A stretch of DNA of 64,000 bases from NBLH01 sp050296515 (GCA_050296515.1 JBNKRJ010000094.1:97932-161931), one strand, 5' to 3'; positions 52,478 to 61,951 are shown, counted from the first letter of the stretch. The notes: generated by a model not told the origin, from the letters alone. Made by a program: numbers and translations.

Positions 52478-52604
52478 TAGCCCACAACCTTTATCCGTAT
52501 AGGTAAACTTATGTGATATTTTAACCACCAAAAAAATTCACTCAATAGCTGTATCAAACCTCAAACATTATTTGTAACTTCATAATATACTTAAAGCAAT
52601 AGTT

Positions 52605-53099
52605 ATGAAACAGTTGTTCTTTGTTTTGACATTTTTGTCAATCTCATTGGGACTGAACGCCCAAAAGGGTTGGCGTACTGAAGATGGCAAGGTTATTTTA
52701 TCTACCCCTGTTCAATTTAAAGGAGAAGGTTCTGAATTAACGGATGATTCAAAAAAATCCCTTGCTGCTATAGTTAATTATTTGAATGAAAAAGACTATA
52801 TCACCAAACTGCGCATTGAAGGGCACTTTGCTTCAGATTTGCATGGCTCAGAGAATATGCTGATATCCAATCAGCGCGCCATGGCTGTGGCAAAACATCT
52901 TGTTTCAAAAGGTGTTGATTGCAAGCGCCTGATTGCAGTTGGCTTTGGTGATTCCATGCCCATTGTTGCTGAAGACGATGAAAATGCCTATGAACAGAAT
53001 ACCAGAATCGAATTTGTTAATGCTGAGCTTAATAAAATAGCTATTGGGGGTATGCCCATTGATGGTGGAGGCAATGTTGCTGGTGATGCGTGCAAATAA
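52605..53099 (+). CDS. Exported OmpA-like C-terminal domain protein
   Basis: 164 residues with a signal peptide ending at LNAQ. The OmpA/MotB domain shows TPVQFKGEGSELTDDSKKSLAAIVNYL, LRIEGHFASDLHGSENMLISNQRAMAVAKHL and the RIEFVNAE end, including the NQRA peptidoglycan-binding arginine. Lacking a barrel, it is a periplasmic peptidoglycan-binding protein. Confidence 0.85.
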   Translation: MKQLFFVLTFLSISLGLNAQKGWRTEDGKVILSTPVQFKGEGSELTDDSKKSLAAIVNYLNEKDYITKLRIEGHFASDLHGSENMLISNQRAMAVAKHLVSKGVDCKRLIAVGFGDSMPIVAEDDENAYEQNTRIEFVNAELNKIAIGGMPIDGGGNVAGDACK

Positions 53100-53410
53100 C
53101 AGAATTTCATTTATATCCAACTAGAGCACAAGGTCCATCAGGAAATAGTTTATTGCATGAAAACTATAATTTTAATTCGATTAGAAGCGAACGGAATCTT
53201 GTGATTGGGAGTAAATTACTTGCAGGTGAAAATAAAAGCATACAGTTCCCTGATAAAAAGGCTATAAACATAAAGCTATATGGAGGACAGGAATCAGATA
53301 TAAAGTATACAAATATGAAAATATTGATAATAAAGTTGAAAATTACGACGGCCCCTCCTCAACTATTCCTTTTGAAGTGGGAAAGTGCCAATGTCTTTTA
53401 CCATCCTTAA
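53090..53410 (+). pseudogene. Uncertain coding remnant
   Basis: An open frame overlaps the OmpA-domain stop, and its 3' part has better-looking coding text in another frame (YKYENIDNKVENYDGPSS), suggesting a frameshifted remnant. No family recognised; it may be non-coding. Confidence 0.2.
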
Positions 53411-53450
53411 AATAGGATTATCAAAAAACTATTGAAGCCCCAAAGAAAAA

Positions 53451-53575
53451 TATACCAAACCGCTGTTAGTAATTGGTTTGCTTTACAAGCTTGCAAACCA
53501 AAACTGCCAGTCAATCGGCATATACAAAGCCATTTTTAAATTTCAATTTACAATATTTCAAACTGGCTTAGTATA
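53451..53575 (-). repeat. TATAC repeat, copy 3 of 3 (125 bp), inverted
   Basis: On the minus strand TATACTAAGCCAGT ... GCGGTTTGGTATA. It is the closest to a consensus of copies 1 and 2, with the stem GGTTTGC ... GCAAACC intact. Confidence 0.8.
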
Positions 53576-53660
53576 GATAAATGCCAGTAAATTTTGCTAT
53601 GGTATAAACTTATTACATAAATAGAATGATTTTCGTATTATTGTATTAAAATTTCACGAA

Positions 53661-53864
53661 ATGAGTAAAAAATTAAACCTTTGGTTCTTTATTATTACAG
53701 CTTTTGTATTAATAATATTACTAGTGCTTGATAATGCGTTATCAATAAATGTGAAACCAGCATATTATCACATTCTAGTTGGTCCAGCAGTTGCAGCATT
53801 AGGAAACTACATAGTAATACGTATTCGAATGAGAAAAACGGGAAATATTGATACTGATATATAG
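53661..53864 (+). CDS. Small two-helix membrane protein
   Basis: 67 residues with hydrophobic segments at about 8-26 and 37-54 and a basic C-terminus (RIRMRKTG). No family recognised. A single gene in a decayed region, so expression is uncertain. Confidence 0.4.
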   Translation: MSKKLNLWFFIITAFVLIILLVLDNALSINVKPAYYHILVGPAVAALGNYIVIRIRMRKTGNIDTDI

Positions 53865-54012
53865 TCAATAAATGAATAAAAACAGTGTATTAAAATCCTT
53901 TAAGCAATAGCGGCTAACAGCCCATACCAAGATTAGAAAAAGAGTAAATACTGATTCTAATCAATATGTATTTTAGCGTATCTTACTTGTAGAACAATAC
54001 TAAACAAACAGA

Positions 54013-54502
54013 TTGAGCGTAGAAATCAAATCCCCAACAAAATTTGAAGTTGCAAAAGCAATTATCTAACTTCCGTTTGTGGTAACAATAGTTATCCCGT
54101 TGCTTATCTGGTATCTATCAAAAAATAAATCAATCATCCCTCTTCACAAAATTCCACAAGTACTTAGTTTAACAGTTGGTGGAGTGATACTTCTTTCAGG
54201 ACTTGTGCTTTTCTACAAATCCATTATGTTGTTTGCCAAAATAGGAAAAGGAACATTAACCCCATGGAACCCAACCAGAAAGATAGTAGTAAAAGGATTG
54301 TGTCGCCACGTTCAAAACCCTTTGATTATTAGCGTAGTACTAATCTTGCTTAGTGAATTTCTTTTATTCAGAATGGGGCTGCTCCTTATTTATGCTCTCA
54401 TTTTTTTTCTTCTTCGTACTCAAAGACGAACCGTCATTACGCAAACGTTTTGGGGAGGAATACATAGAATATTGTAAAAATGTTCCCCGGTGGATTCCAT
54501 GA
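54013..54502 (+). pseudogene. Isoprenylcysteine methyltransferase (ICMT)-like gene, broken
   Basis: The reading text SVEIKSPTKFEVAKAII is followed by an in-frame TAA (54067), then LPFVVTIVIPLLIWYL ... GKGTLTPWNPTRKIVVKGLCRHVQNPLI, the ICMT/PEMT membrane methyltransferase motif. At the eight-T tract 54401-54408 the frame shifts; the other frame gives LKDEPSLRKRFGEEYIEYCK, the expected conserved end. A nonsense codon and a frameshift make it non-functional. Confidence 0.7.
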
Positions 54503-54604
54503 TTAAAAGGTTGGAGGCCCGAATTGGACCATGATGAAAGTAACGTTGATTGAAAGCATATTGTTTTGGAAGTCTAAAACAAGCTAAACAGTAATATATT
54601 CGAC

Positions 54605-55048
54605 ATGACCAACTTAGAACTGACATTTGAAGAATTTTATATAACCACAAACAATGCTAAAATGGATGTGATAGCTATTCACGATTTCCTGGCAAAACAT
54701 TCGGGCTCGAACAGAGGAATTCCAATTGAAAAAGTTAGGTTATCCATTGAAAATACGATAAACTTTGGATTATCTCATGAACGAAAACAAATTGGCTTTG
54801 CCTGGATAATTCCAGATTATCCAGCCATCTCTCACCTTAGATATATATATATGTTTTAGACGCATATCGTTGTCAGGGACTTTTAAAAAAGTTAATGGAG
54901 CTGTCATGACTCATCCATGTTTACATGGATTAAGACGCTGGATATTCCTTACTTCAACTGCTGACTGGTTGTATGAAAAATATGGTTTTGTAAAAATCCC
55001 AAAGCCCAGATTTATATGGAATTGTTTAATCCCAATGTGTATAAATAA
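54605..55048 (+). pseudogene. GNAT acetyltransferase gene, multiply frameshifted
   Basis: The pieces KMDVIAIHDFLAKHSGSNRG, IGFAWIIPDYPAISHLRYIY, then LDAYRCQGLLKKLMELS, MTHPCLHGLRRWIFL, DWLYEKYGF and ELFNPNVYK make one familiar small GNAT protein, but in at least three frames. Breaks fall at an AT-dinucleotide tract near 54842-54851, near 54905 and near 55015. Other GNAT genes in the window are intact. Confidence 0.7.
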
Positions 55049-55233
55049 TAATTCTTAAAAGTTAAAAGTAAGAACTATCAGACAGTAATCAGAACATGTA
55101 TAAATAAAGGCCGCCATAGAAATAATCTTTTTTTAGTTTTTCCTTCAGATTCTTTTCGAATTTTTAAAATTGAGTTTGAAAGAAAAGTATTTTGATACGA
55201 GAAATGTTAAGTTTAACCTTGCTTAACTGCTGG

Positions 55234-57138
55234 CTATGCATTTGTTGGGATAGTAAAATAAAAAGTAGTTCCTTCTCCTAACGCACTTTCAATCCAGATT
55301 TTTCCATTGTGTTTTTCAATAAATTCTTTGCATAAAACAAGTCCCAGGCCTGTGCCTGTTTCATCATTAGTGCCTGGCATCGAAAGGGTTCTGCCAACAT
55401 CGAATAACCTTTCCAAATTGTTTTTTTCTATTCCAGTTCCTTCATCGCGAATACTAAACTGAATTTTCGATCCATTCATCATAGCATCTAGGTGAATAGC
55501 CTTCTTAGGAAATGAATATTTAATTGCATTTGAAAGTAAATTACGAAATACAGTATGCAACATGTTCATGTCTGCGAACATTTCGTAATCTTCGATGTTA
55601 TTTTTTATTTCAATATTTTTTTGGGCTGCAGCACTTATTTGCTGTTCAATAATATTATCAATAAGTGAACTGATTTTAAAATTCTCAGGGCTGAATTTTA
55701 TTTCACCTGTTTGTGAGCGAGCCCATTCCAGTAGATTTGTTAACAGGTTGTAATTTTGCTCCGAAGCTTTTTGTATAATTTTTGCTGATCTTTTGATGTT
55801 CTCATATGATTTATCATCCAAATCGGCCAGAATTAATTCTGCAAATCCCGATATTGCATTAAATGGATTCTTAAGGTCGTGTGCTATTATTGAAAAGAAC
55901 TTGTCTTTAGCCTGGTTTGTTTCCTTTAACTCCTCGTAATAAACTTGTAATTCTTCTTGCTGCTCGACAATTTTTTCCGTTTTTTCAGCCAATTTTATAT
56001 TTGCTTTTTGCTTAATGATATTAATTCTGTACAAGCCAACAGCAATGGATAACACAATGATTATAACAAAGCTGAGTATTGCATAATTTCTAAGCTCAAT
56101 TATTTCTCGTTCTTTTAATTCTTCATCATATCTATGTTGCATTTCCATGCGAGCCACCTTAGCAGCATTTTCTTCTTGTGTTATGCTGTCTGATAAGTTT
56201 TTATGAAAGTTTAGAAAGTAAAAGGCTTTTTCATAATCTTTTTCTTTATAGTAGACATTGCTTAAGAGCAATGCCGTTTTTGAACTAACATCGTTAAATT
56301 CATAATGTAAACTTAAATCAAAAGATTTTTTTAGATTATTCTCAGCTTTTCCAAGGCTGTCAAATTGCATGTAATACCTTCCTGCGTTTTGGTGATAAAT
56401 GCACACACTTCGGTAATCATCGCCACCTTGTAAAAGTTTCATGCTTTCTTCATAATAGCGTTTTGCCGAGTCTAATTTACCTTGAAGATGGTATATTTCG
56501 CCAATACTGTTATAAGCTACAGCCATTTTCCCTGTATCAGTGAGGCTTTTCCTTAATTTAAATGTTTTAAAGAAATGTGAAAGCGCAAGCGAATCTTTTC
56601 CCATATTCATCATAACTTTTCCCAGCTGGTTATTACAATATGCCATTCCAGCTTTATTGGAATCCAATGAGAATAGTTTCAGGGCTTCATTGATATTTTC
56701 AGTTGCAGCATTATAATTGTCTTCTCTATTGTAAATGTCTCCAATATTATTATAGGCATAAGCTTCTTCTGTGAAAAGCTTATTCTCTTTCGCCAATTGC
56801 TTTGCATTAAAGAAATATTCTAATGCAATAGGATAGTTATTCATATTTCTGTAAACAACTCCGAGGTAATTTAGGATCGAAGCTTCTTGATCGGTTGCTT
56901 CTAAATCCTGTGCCAGTTTTAGTGCCTTGTTACCGTATTTTAAAGCTGCTTTCGAATTGTACCACCTGCTTTCCCAACAAACCTTTTTGAAAAAAAGCAT
57001 TTTTTCATAATCTGAAAGTGAATTAATTGAGTCAAGCCCTGACTTAGTCACTGGCAAACGGTTGCTTGTATCAATTTGTGCCCAAACAAAATGAATATTT
57101 ACAATAAATAGTAGAATGTATAAAAGACTTTTTCGCAT
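55234..57138 (-). CDS. TPR-containing sensor histidine kinase
   Basis: 634 residues. A signal peptide is followed by about six TPR repeats (residues 60-330; for example YLGVVYRNMNNYPIALEYFFNA, YNSIGEIYHLQGKLDSAKRYY), one membrane helix at about 350-371, a coiled coil, HisKA with FFSIIAHDLKNPFN (His near 419), and HATPase with RNLLSNAIKYS and GTGLGLVLCKEFIEKHNG. The kinase half closely resembles the kinase at 21-23 kb. No adjacent response regulator, so the partner is elsewhere or the output is unusual. Confidence 0.9.
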   Translation of the reverse strand: MRKSLLYILLFIVNIHFVWAQIDTSNRLPVTKSGLDSINSLSDYEKMLFFKKVCWESRWYNSKAALKYGNKALKLAQDLEATDQEASILNYLGVVYRNMNNYPIALEYFFNAKQLAKENKLFTEEAYAYNNIGDIYNREDNYNAATENINEALKLFSLDSNKAGMAYCNNQLGKVMMNMGKDSLALSHFFKTFKLRKSLTDTGKMAVAYNSIGEIYHLQGKLDSAKRYYEESMKLLQGGDDYRSVCIYHQNAGRYYMQFDSLGKAENNLKKSFDLSLHYEFNDVSSKTALLLSNVYYKEKDYEKAFYFLNFHKNLSDSITQEENAAKVARMEMQHRYDEELKEREIIELRNYAILSFVIIIVLSIAVGLYRINIIKQKANIKLAEKTEKIVEQQEELQVYYEELKETNQAKDKFFSIIAHDLKNPFNAISGFAELILADLDDKSYENIKRSAKIIQKASEQNYNLLTNLLEWARSQTGEIKFSPENFKISSLIDNIIEQQISAAAQKNIEIKNNIEDYEMFADMNMLHTVFRNLLSNAIKYSFPKKAIHLDAMMNGSKIQFSIRDEGTGIEKNNLERLFDVGRTLSMPGTNDETGTGLGLVLCKEFIEKHNGKIWIESALGEGTTFYFTIPTNA

Positions 57139-57179
57139 GTTTGAGGTACATTATCAGCATTTTAGGCCGAAATACTGCC

Positions 57180-57187
57180 CAAAAATA
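57180..57187 (-). promoter_or_regulatory. -7 box TATTTTTG for the TPR kinase gene
   Basis: An exact TAnnTTTG match on the minus strand, 42 bp before the ATG. Confidence 0.45.
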
Positions 57188-57237
57188 CAAGTTATTTTAA
57201 GTTAATTAAAATTTTAATAAAACATGTTGCTTTAACA

Positions 57238-57279
57238 CAAAAAAAACGCCAACCTGTGGGATTAACAGGTTAACGTTTA
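57238..57279 (-). terminator. Terminator of the PadR operon
   Basis: On the minus strand AACCTGT and ACAGGTT form a stem within a longer imperfect AACGTTAACCTG/GGTTGGCGTT pairing, ending in eight T residues, 25 bp past the last gene. Confidence 0.8.
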
Positions 57280-57303
57280 AAAAAAAGAATTAATAAAGGG
57301 ATA

Positions 57304-58269
57304 TTATAAAGAATATTTTTGTTTGCTTTCTTTTGATGTAAAAGCCTTCTCTCCTGAAAATGTTTGTTGCGAATTGAAATATTCTATTAGCAATATTTTA
57401 TTTTGCCAGTCGGTTAAAATGTCAAGTATTCCAATTAGCGGAAGTTGAGCAATAACTGGTTTGGTACTTGAGTTTTCTCCAATGCGATAAGTGTTAGTTT
57501 CATCAATTAAACGTTTGTTAATCTCGGTCATTTCTATAGTTTGGCAATAATCCTCAAATTGTTTGTTGAATTTTTCTAACCCCAATTCGCATAGTGGGGT
57601 AAAAGGTATTTTAATGTTTTTTTGTGAGATACTTTGATAATCAATAGAACTATTCGTTTCGCTCAAGATACCTTTTTTTGCATTTCCTATAGTAATAAGT
57701 TTTTGCTTTAATGTTTCAAGTTGCTCTATTAACTCATTGGCTTGTTTGTTTCTTGTTGTATTGCTTGCCAAATACTGGTTCGTTTCAGCTAAGTTATTGG
57801 CTGCATGTGCATAGGAGTCCAATACATTTCTGCTAACATCCATTGCTAAAAGTGAAGAAAAAACACCCAGATAAATCATAAAAAGAACTATTGTGAAAAA
57901 ATTAATATCTGCATTTAATTTTCGTTTATTGTGATACTTGATGTAAGCCGGTAAAAACAAGATAAATGGCAATGGAACGCCAATAATTAATAAAATTCCT
58001 GCACCAGGCCAATGGAGTATTTTGAATGCCGCACCAATAAAATCAATTAAAAAGGAAACTAATGCTGCTGAATAAACAAACTTGAGTAACTTGTCATCAG
58101 TTGATTTTAAAAGTCTGGAATAAGCGATAGGAAGAAAAATTAATGCAATCCCTCCGAGCCCACCTAGAATAAGTGGGTTTGCTCCTGGTAAATGGCTTAC
58201 TTTTGAAATTGATGCTACTAGTAAAATACAAAGAATAATTATGCCAAGGATATATATACTTTTCTTCAT
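57304..58269 (-). CDS. Membrane protein with FKILHWPGA motif
   Basis: 321 residues. About five membrane segments in the first 150 residues include KVSHLPGANPLILG and AAFKILHWPGAGILLIIGVP, degenerate and complete copies of the motif repeated in the preceding gene. The C-terminal 170 residues form a periplasmic, helical part with SAVE-like loops (VLDSYAHAANNLAETNQYL). The family is unnamed to me; the K-I-x-H-W-P-G-A motif also occurs in GldL-like proteins. Third gene of the PadR operon, 2 bp after the previous one. Confidence 0.55.
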   Translation of the reverse strand: MKKSIYILGIIILCILLVASISKVSHLPGANPLILGGLGGIALIFLPIAYSRLLKSTDDKLLKFVYSAALVSFLIDFIGAAFKILHWPGAGILLIIGVPLPFILFLPAYIKYHNKRKLNADINFFTIVLFMIYLGVFSSLLAMDVSRNVLDSYAHAANNLAETNQYLASNTTRNKQANELIEQLETLKQKLITIGNAKKGILSETNSSIDYQSISQKNIKIPFTPLCELGLEKFNKQFEDYCQTIEMTEINKRLIDETNTYRIGENSSTKPVIAQLPLIGILDILTDWQNKILLIEYFNSQQTFSGEKAFTSKESKQKYSL

Positions 58270-58271
58270 GA

Positions 58272-59693
58272 TTATTTGTTTTTGGGATCATTAATTAATG
58301 TTGACAATGCAATATTTTCAGCAAGGCGAATATTGTATTGAATAAATGATAAAGTGCTTAAAGCCTCAGCAGGAGGAAGTTCTTCTAAATAATAAACTTC
58401 CCAGGAAACTTGTTTGTTTATATTCCCATTATATCTTGGCTCAATATTCAATATCGCGTTAATTGCTGGTTTTGTATCTGTGCTGTCTTCGACAAACTGT
58501 TTGTACAACTTGTTAAATTCTTCTATATTAGCTTTTAATTTTGATAATGACGTATTAGCCTCATTTTCAGAACAAAAACTTGCTGGTTGAAGATCGTAAA
58601 TAACTAGATTCTTTTTGTTGAATGCATCAGCCTCTTCAGAAGTCAATTTATAATGATTCCTAATCACTATTGTTTTTAGTGTCTCTAGTTCTTTACATAG
58701 AGTGTCTGCTTTAGCATTTAATTCATACGCTTTGTTATTACTTGCTTCTTTTACAAAGCTTAAGTTTGTAGTTTCAAAAAGTTTTGTTGTGGTTCTGTAA
58801 GAGTTATCCTGATGTTTCAAGTCGTCTAATGAAGCGTTTTGCCCCGATAAGTTTAGTAAAAAATTAAAAATGATAAAGTAAGTGAAAGCAATTATTGCAA
58901 ATAAAAAGTCAACTCTTATTTTCTCCGACTTTCTCACTTCAGTATAATAAAACAAAGGCATAAAAATGATAATCAACGCTGCTCCACCAAAAGTTAATAG
59001 AACTACAGCGCCTGGCCAATGCATAATTTTAAAGAAGAAACCGGTTAAAAAAATCATTATCGATAATAAGCCAGTGAGAAAAACCGGTTTATTCATCTTT
59101 ATCTTATTAGTACGTAGTACAATAATGAGTGGAATGAGAACATAGGTAATTAAGGATATACCAGCAAAAAGCAAAACACCTGCGCCTGGCCAATGCATGA
59201 TTTTGAATAAAATTCCTGACATAAAGGTGATTCCACTAAAAAAAGATACAACATAGATTGCTGCCTGTTTTTTCTGACTCATCTCTTTATACATTATGTA
59301 CAATAGGGTTGGAAAAAACACGACAATAATAAATACGAAACTAAGGAGCAGCATTGGGCCGGCAAAAGGCCAATGCATAATTTTAAATAACGCCCCAAAA
59401 GCCATTAGGGCCAAGGCAATTACGCCAATAGTTTTCATTGAGTTTTTCATAATTCTGTAATTTTTATCAATTAACATTAAGGTATCCTGTTGGATTTGCC
59501 GTAACCCCTTAATGCCAAATTCCACTTTTACCTGCTCATATGCATTCTCAAATGAAATTCCCTGTTCCATGCGCTGTTCTATATCGCAACAGATATGATC
59601 TATTAAATCAATATTTAGATGTGAATAATTAATCCCTTCATTTTTCACATCTTTTGTAACAATTTTTAATTGTTCGTCTGTTAGCAAACACAT
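58272..59693 (-). CDS. HAAS-like N-terminus plus three FKIMHWPGA repeats, membrane protein
   Basis: 473 residues. The first 70 resemble the HAAS-type cytosolic domain often paired with PadR regulators (INYSHLNIDLIDHICCDIEQRMEQ). Four to six membrane segments follow, with ALFKIMHWPFAGPMLL, ILFKIMHWPGAGVLLF and FFFKIMHWPGAVVLLT each in the same position of a repeated two-helix unit. The C-terminal half is soluble and helical, facing the periplasm. It overlaps the PadR gene by 13 bp, so translation is likely coupled. Confidence 0.6.
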   Translation of the reverse strand: MCLLTDEQLKIVTKDVKNEGINYSHLNIDLIDHICCDIEQRMEQGISFENAYEQVKVEFGIKGLRQIQQDTLMLIDKNYRIMKNSMKTIGVIALALMAFGALFKIMHWPFAGPMLLLSFVFIIVVFFPTLLYIMYKEMSQKKQAAIYVVSFFSGITFMSGILFKIMHWPGAGVLLFAGISLITYVLIPLIIVLRTNKIKMNKPVFLTGLLSIMIFLTGFFFKIMHWPGAVVLLTFGGAALIIIFMPLFYYTEVRKSEKIRVDFLFAIIAFTYFIIFNFLLNLSGQNASLDDLKHQDNSYRTTTKLFETTNLSFVKEASNNKAYELNAKADTLCKELETLKTIVIRNHYKLTSEEADAFNKKNLVIYDLQPASFCSENEANTSLSKLKANIEEFNKLYKQFVEDSTDTKPAINAILNIEPRYNGNINKQVSWEVYYLEELPPAEALSTLSFIQYNIRLAENIALSTLINDPKNK

Positions 59694-60031
59694 GATTCAA
59701 AACCAGCTTGAGGGTTCAACAGAATTTTAATGGTTTGAATAAACTCTTCAAGTTCTTTAATTCGCTCTTTTGCACTTGCATTACCCTTTTCTGTCAGCTT
59801 ATAGTAAATTCTGTTTCGGTTATTTACTATTTCCGATTCAGTAATTACTGTTCCTTCCTTTTCAAGTTTGTGCAAAATAGGATACAAGGCCCCATAAGTG
59901 AGCTTAATTTTCCCTTCCGAAAGTTCCTCAACTTTTTGAGTAATTTCGTAACCATACATCCTGTTGTTTTCGGCCAATAGTTTAAGTACTATTGATTTCA
60001 ACGACCCTTTTACTAATTCTTTTGGTATCAT
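59681..60031 (-). CDS. PadR family transcriptional regulator
   Basis: 116 residues with a winged helix: KGSLKSIVLKLLAENNRMYGYEITQKVEELSEGKIKLTYGALYPILHKLEKEG is the PadR signature, followed by the RIYYKLTEKG wing. First gene of a three-gene operon; it likely represses its own promoter. Confidence 0.93.
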   Translation of the reverse strand: MIPKELVKGSLKSIVLKLLAENNRMYGYEITQKVEELSEGKIKLTYGALYPILHKLEKEGTVITESEIVNNRNRIYYKLTEKGNASAKERIKELEEFIQTIKILLNPQAGFESCVC

Positions 60032-60088
60032 AATATAATAGTATTACGATTATTAATATTACAAATATATAATAGAAAATTATATATA

Positions 60089-60096
60089 CAAAATTA
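60089..60096 (-). promoter_or_regulatory. -7 box TAATTTTG with AT-repeat operator for the PadR operon
   Basis: An exact TAnnTTTG match on the minus strand, inside two direct copies of AAATTATATA (60076-60100 region) that could bind PadR. The 357-bp gap upstream to the SiaB-like gene otherwise shows nothing. Confidence 0.5.
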
Positions 60097-60388
60097 TATA
60101 ATAATTTTCACTTGTTTTTATTAAGTGTTATTGTTGGTTGCAGTGCTAACATGTTGTTTATGAAGTCGTTAAGAGATGTGTGTGAGGTTTTATAGTTCTG
60201 CTTTTAAATTTAGTATGACCAAAAGAATTCGAAAATTTCGGGTGCTGCTGTGTAAATTGAAACTACAGATTGAGCCAATAACATATATTATTCTTGCTTA
60301 ACTAAATACAAATACTAAATATTTTTATAACTTTACTGAAATAAAAATTAATTTCAACGGTTTAGCTGTTGATTAAAATCTGTATAAA

Positions 60389-60910
60389 ATGGATGAAAAG
60401 TACAAACAAATTAGAGATCTAATCCGTAAAGAACCTGATTATAAATACGAAGGCAATCTTGATTGGGAAACTTTGAAGAAGGTTATTGTTACTGTTGAGG
60501 ATATAACAAAGAGCTTAAGTGAAGATCGTGCTTTTCAGCAAAAATCATTTCATGCATTGGTAGAGATGTTGCAAAATTGCTACAGATACAGAGTCCAAAA
60601 TACACCAGTTGATTTATTTGTGAAATCTAATGATGGAAAAATGTACATTCTTGCAAAGAATGCTATTGAGAGTGAAGATATGGGCAGCTTAAACTACCTT
60701 ATTGATATAATTAACAGCCTCAATTACGATGAACTGAAAGACATTCAAATGGAGCAGCTCAAAACTGGTAAAATTGAGCCACAGTTTAAAAAATACAATG
60801 GAATGATGTCTATCAGAAGACGCACAAATCATAAACTCCTTATAAATTTCTCAAGAGACGAAAAACATGGTCTAATGTTTAGCATCATTGCAACTATTGA
60901 TATTGAATAG
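60389..60910 (+). CDS. SiaB-type (DUF6272-like) kinase family protein
   Basis: 173 residues with the SiaB layout: YKYEGNLDWETLKKVIVTVEDITKSLSED, SFHALVEMLQNCYRYR (the N-box-like E-x-L-Q-N), MYILAKNAIES and FSIIATIDIE. The usual GxGLGL segment reads KYNGMMSIRRRTNHKLLI, so the ATP lid glycines are missing and kinase activity is doubtful. It precedes a broken paralogue and an STAS-like gene, suggesting a partner-switch module. Confidence 0.6.
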   Translation: MDEKYKQIRDLIRKEPDYKYEGNLDWETLKKVIVTVEDITKSLSEDRAFQQKSFHALVEMLQNCYRYRVQNTPVDLFVKSNDGKMYILAKNAIESEDMGSLNYLIDIINSLNYDELKDIQMEQLKTGKIEPQFKKYNGMMSIRRRTNHKLLINFSRDEKHGLMFSIIATIDIE

Positions 60911-60916
60911 TTATTT

Positions 60917-61437
60917 GTGAACTCTCAAGAATTTGAAAAAGTAAGAGAACTCATTATTTATACTTCTGAAATTAAGTTTGAAGGAGTACTTTCCTATAAA
61001 AAAACAAGACTATCGTTGAAAGCGTTGAAGAATATATTTCATTAATGGGCATACCTTCTATTTTGCAGAAGAGACTCTACCAAGTTGCAGTTTAGGTGCT
61101 TCAAGGTTTAATTACTTGGAAAAGTGAAAGTCATGTGATTTTTTATTTTAAACATGCAGTTGACAAAGTTTACTTTTATACTGCTAAAATTATAAAAGAA
61201 CCAGATCGCATAATTAATATTATTAATGAAATAAATTGTCTAAGCACTGATAAACAGAAAATTAAAAAGTTTTATAAAGACTATTTGATTGAAGGCAGAA
61301 TTAGTAATAGAGGTGGAGGTGGCATTGGCCTCATTGATTTGGTAAGGAAATCTCAAAATAAACTACTTTATAAAATAAATGATTTCGATCCCCCATACAA
61401 ATGGCTTTCGTTAATCGTAACCGTTGATATAGAGTGA
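60917..61437 (+). pseudogene. Broken SiaB-type paralogue
   Basis: VNSQEFEKVRELIIYTSEIKFEGVLSYKK runs into a frameshift near 61000; a second frame continues VESVEEYISLMGIPSILQKRLYQ to a stop at 61093, after which the frame reads on to RGGGGIGLIDLVRKSQNKLL, the glycine-rich lid missing from the neighbour, and ends WLSLIVTVDIE. Clearly a duplicate of the previous gene with two lesions. Confidence 0.65.
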
Positions 61438-61492
61438 TTAACTAATTTTGAATTGTCGGTTAATTTGTTTTCAAAGTTCCTTTTTTTATTGT

Positions 61493-61500
61493 TATTTTTG
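61493..61500 (+). promoter_or_regulatory. -7 box TATTTTTG for the STAS-like gene
   Basis: An exact TAnnTTTG match 49 bp before ATG 61550, and inside a possible upstream in-frame extension, which argues for the ATG. Confidence 0.45.
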
Positions 61501-61549
61501 GTTTAACCTAAACCTTTTTTTATACATTTCTAAAACCAAAAAAAAACCA

Positions 61550-61951
61550 ATGATTGAATACTCAATAGATGAAAACAGTATACTTCATGTGAATTTTTCA
61601 GGAGAAATTGATTTTAAAGCCATTGCAAAATGGCTGGCTGAATTTTCAGAGATTCATAACTTACCTTCAAACCTTTACCTTATATATGATCTTCGAAATG
61701 CTAATTTAAAGCTTGACCCTGTTAATTTGGTGAAAGTGACAGAGAGAACAGACGAAGCTACAGAGGATTATGAATACATCCGTACAGCCTTTTTAATTGA
61801 AGGTACAAAACTTAAGGAGTACAGTTCCTTATTTATTTTTCTAAAGTCAAACAGCCGAACAATCCGCAAAGCCTATTCTGATTATGACTTGGCTTATAAA
61901 TGGCTAATGGAAGAAAAAGAAAGATTGTTTGATGCTTTTCCTGAAGATTAG
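61550..61951 (+). CDS. STAS/SpoIIAA-like small protein
   Basis: 133 residues from ATG 61550: MIEYSIDENSILHVNFSGEI, LPSNLYLIYDLRNANLKL, EYIRTAFLIEG and IFLKSNSRTIRKAY. The fold order is that of SpoIIAA-like/STAS domains that bind or are phosphorylated by SiaB-type kinases. A conserved phosphorylatable Ser is not obvious. The adjacency to a SiaB-like gene is the main support. Confidence 0.5.
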   Translation: MIEYSIDENSILHVNFSGEIDFKAIAKWLAEFSEIHNLPSNLYLIYDLRNANLKLDPVNLVKVTERTDEATEDYEYIRTAFLIEGTKLKEYSSLFIFLKSNSRTIRKAYSDYDLAYKWLMEEKERLFDAFPED

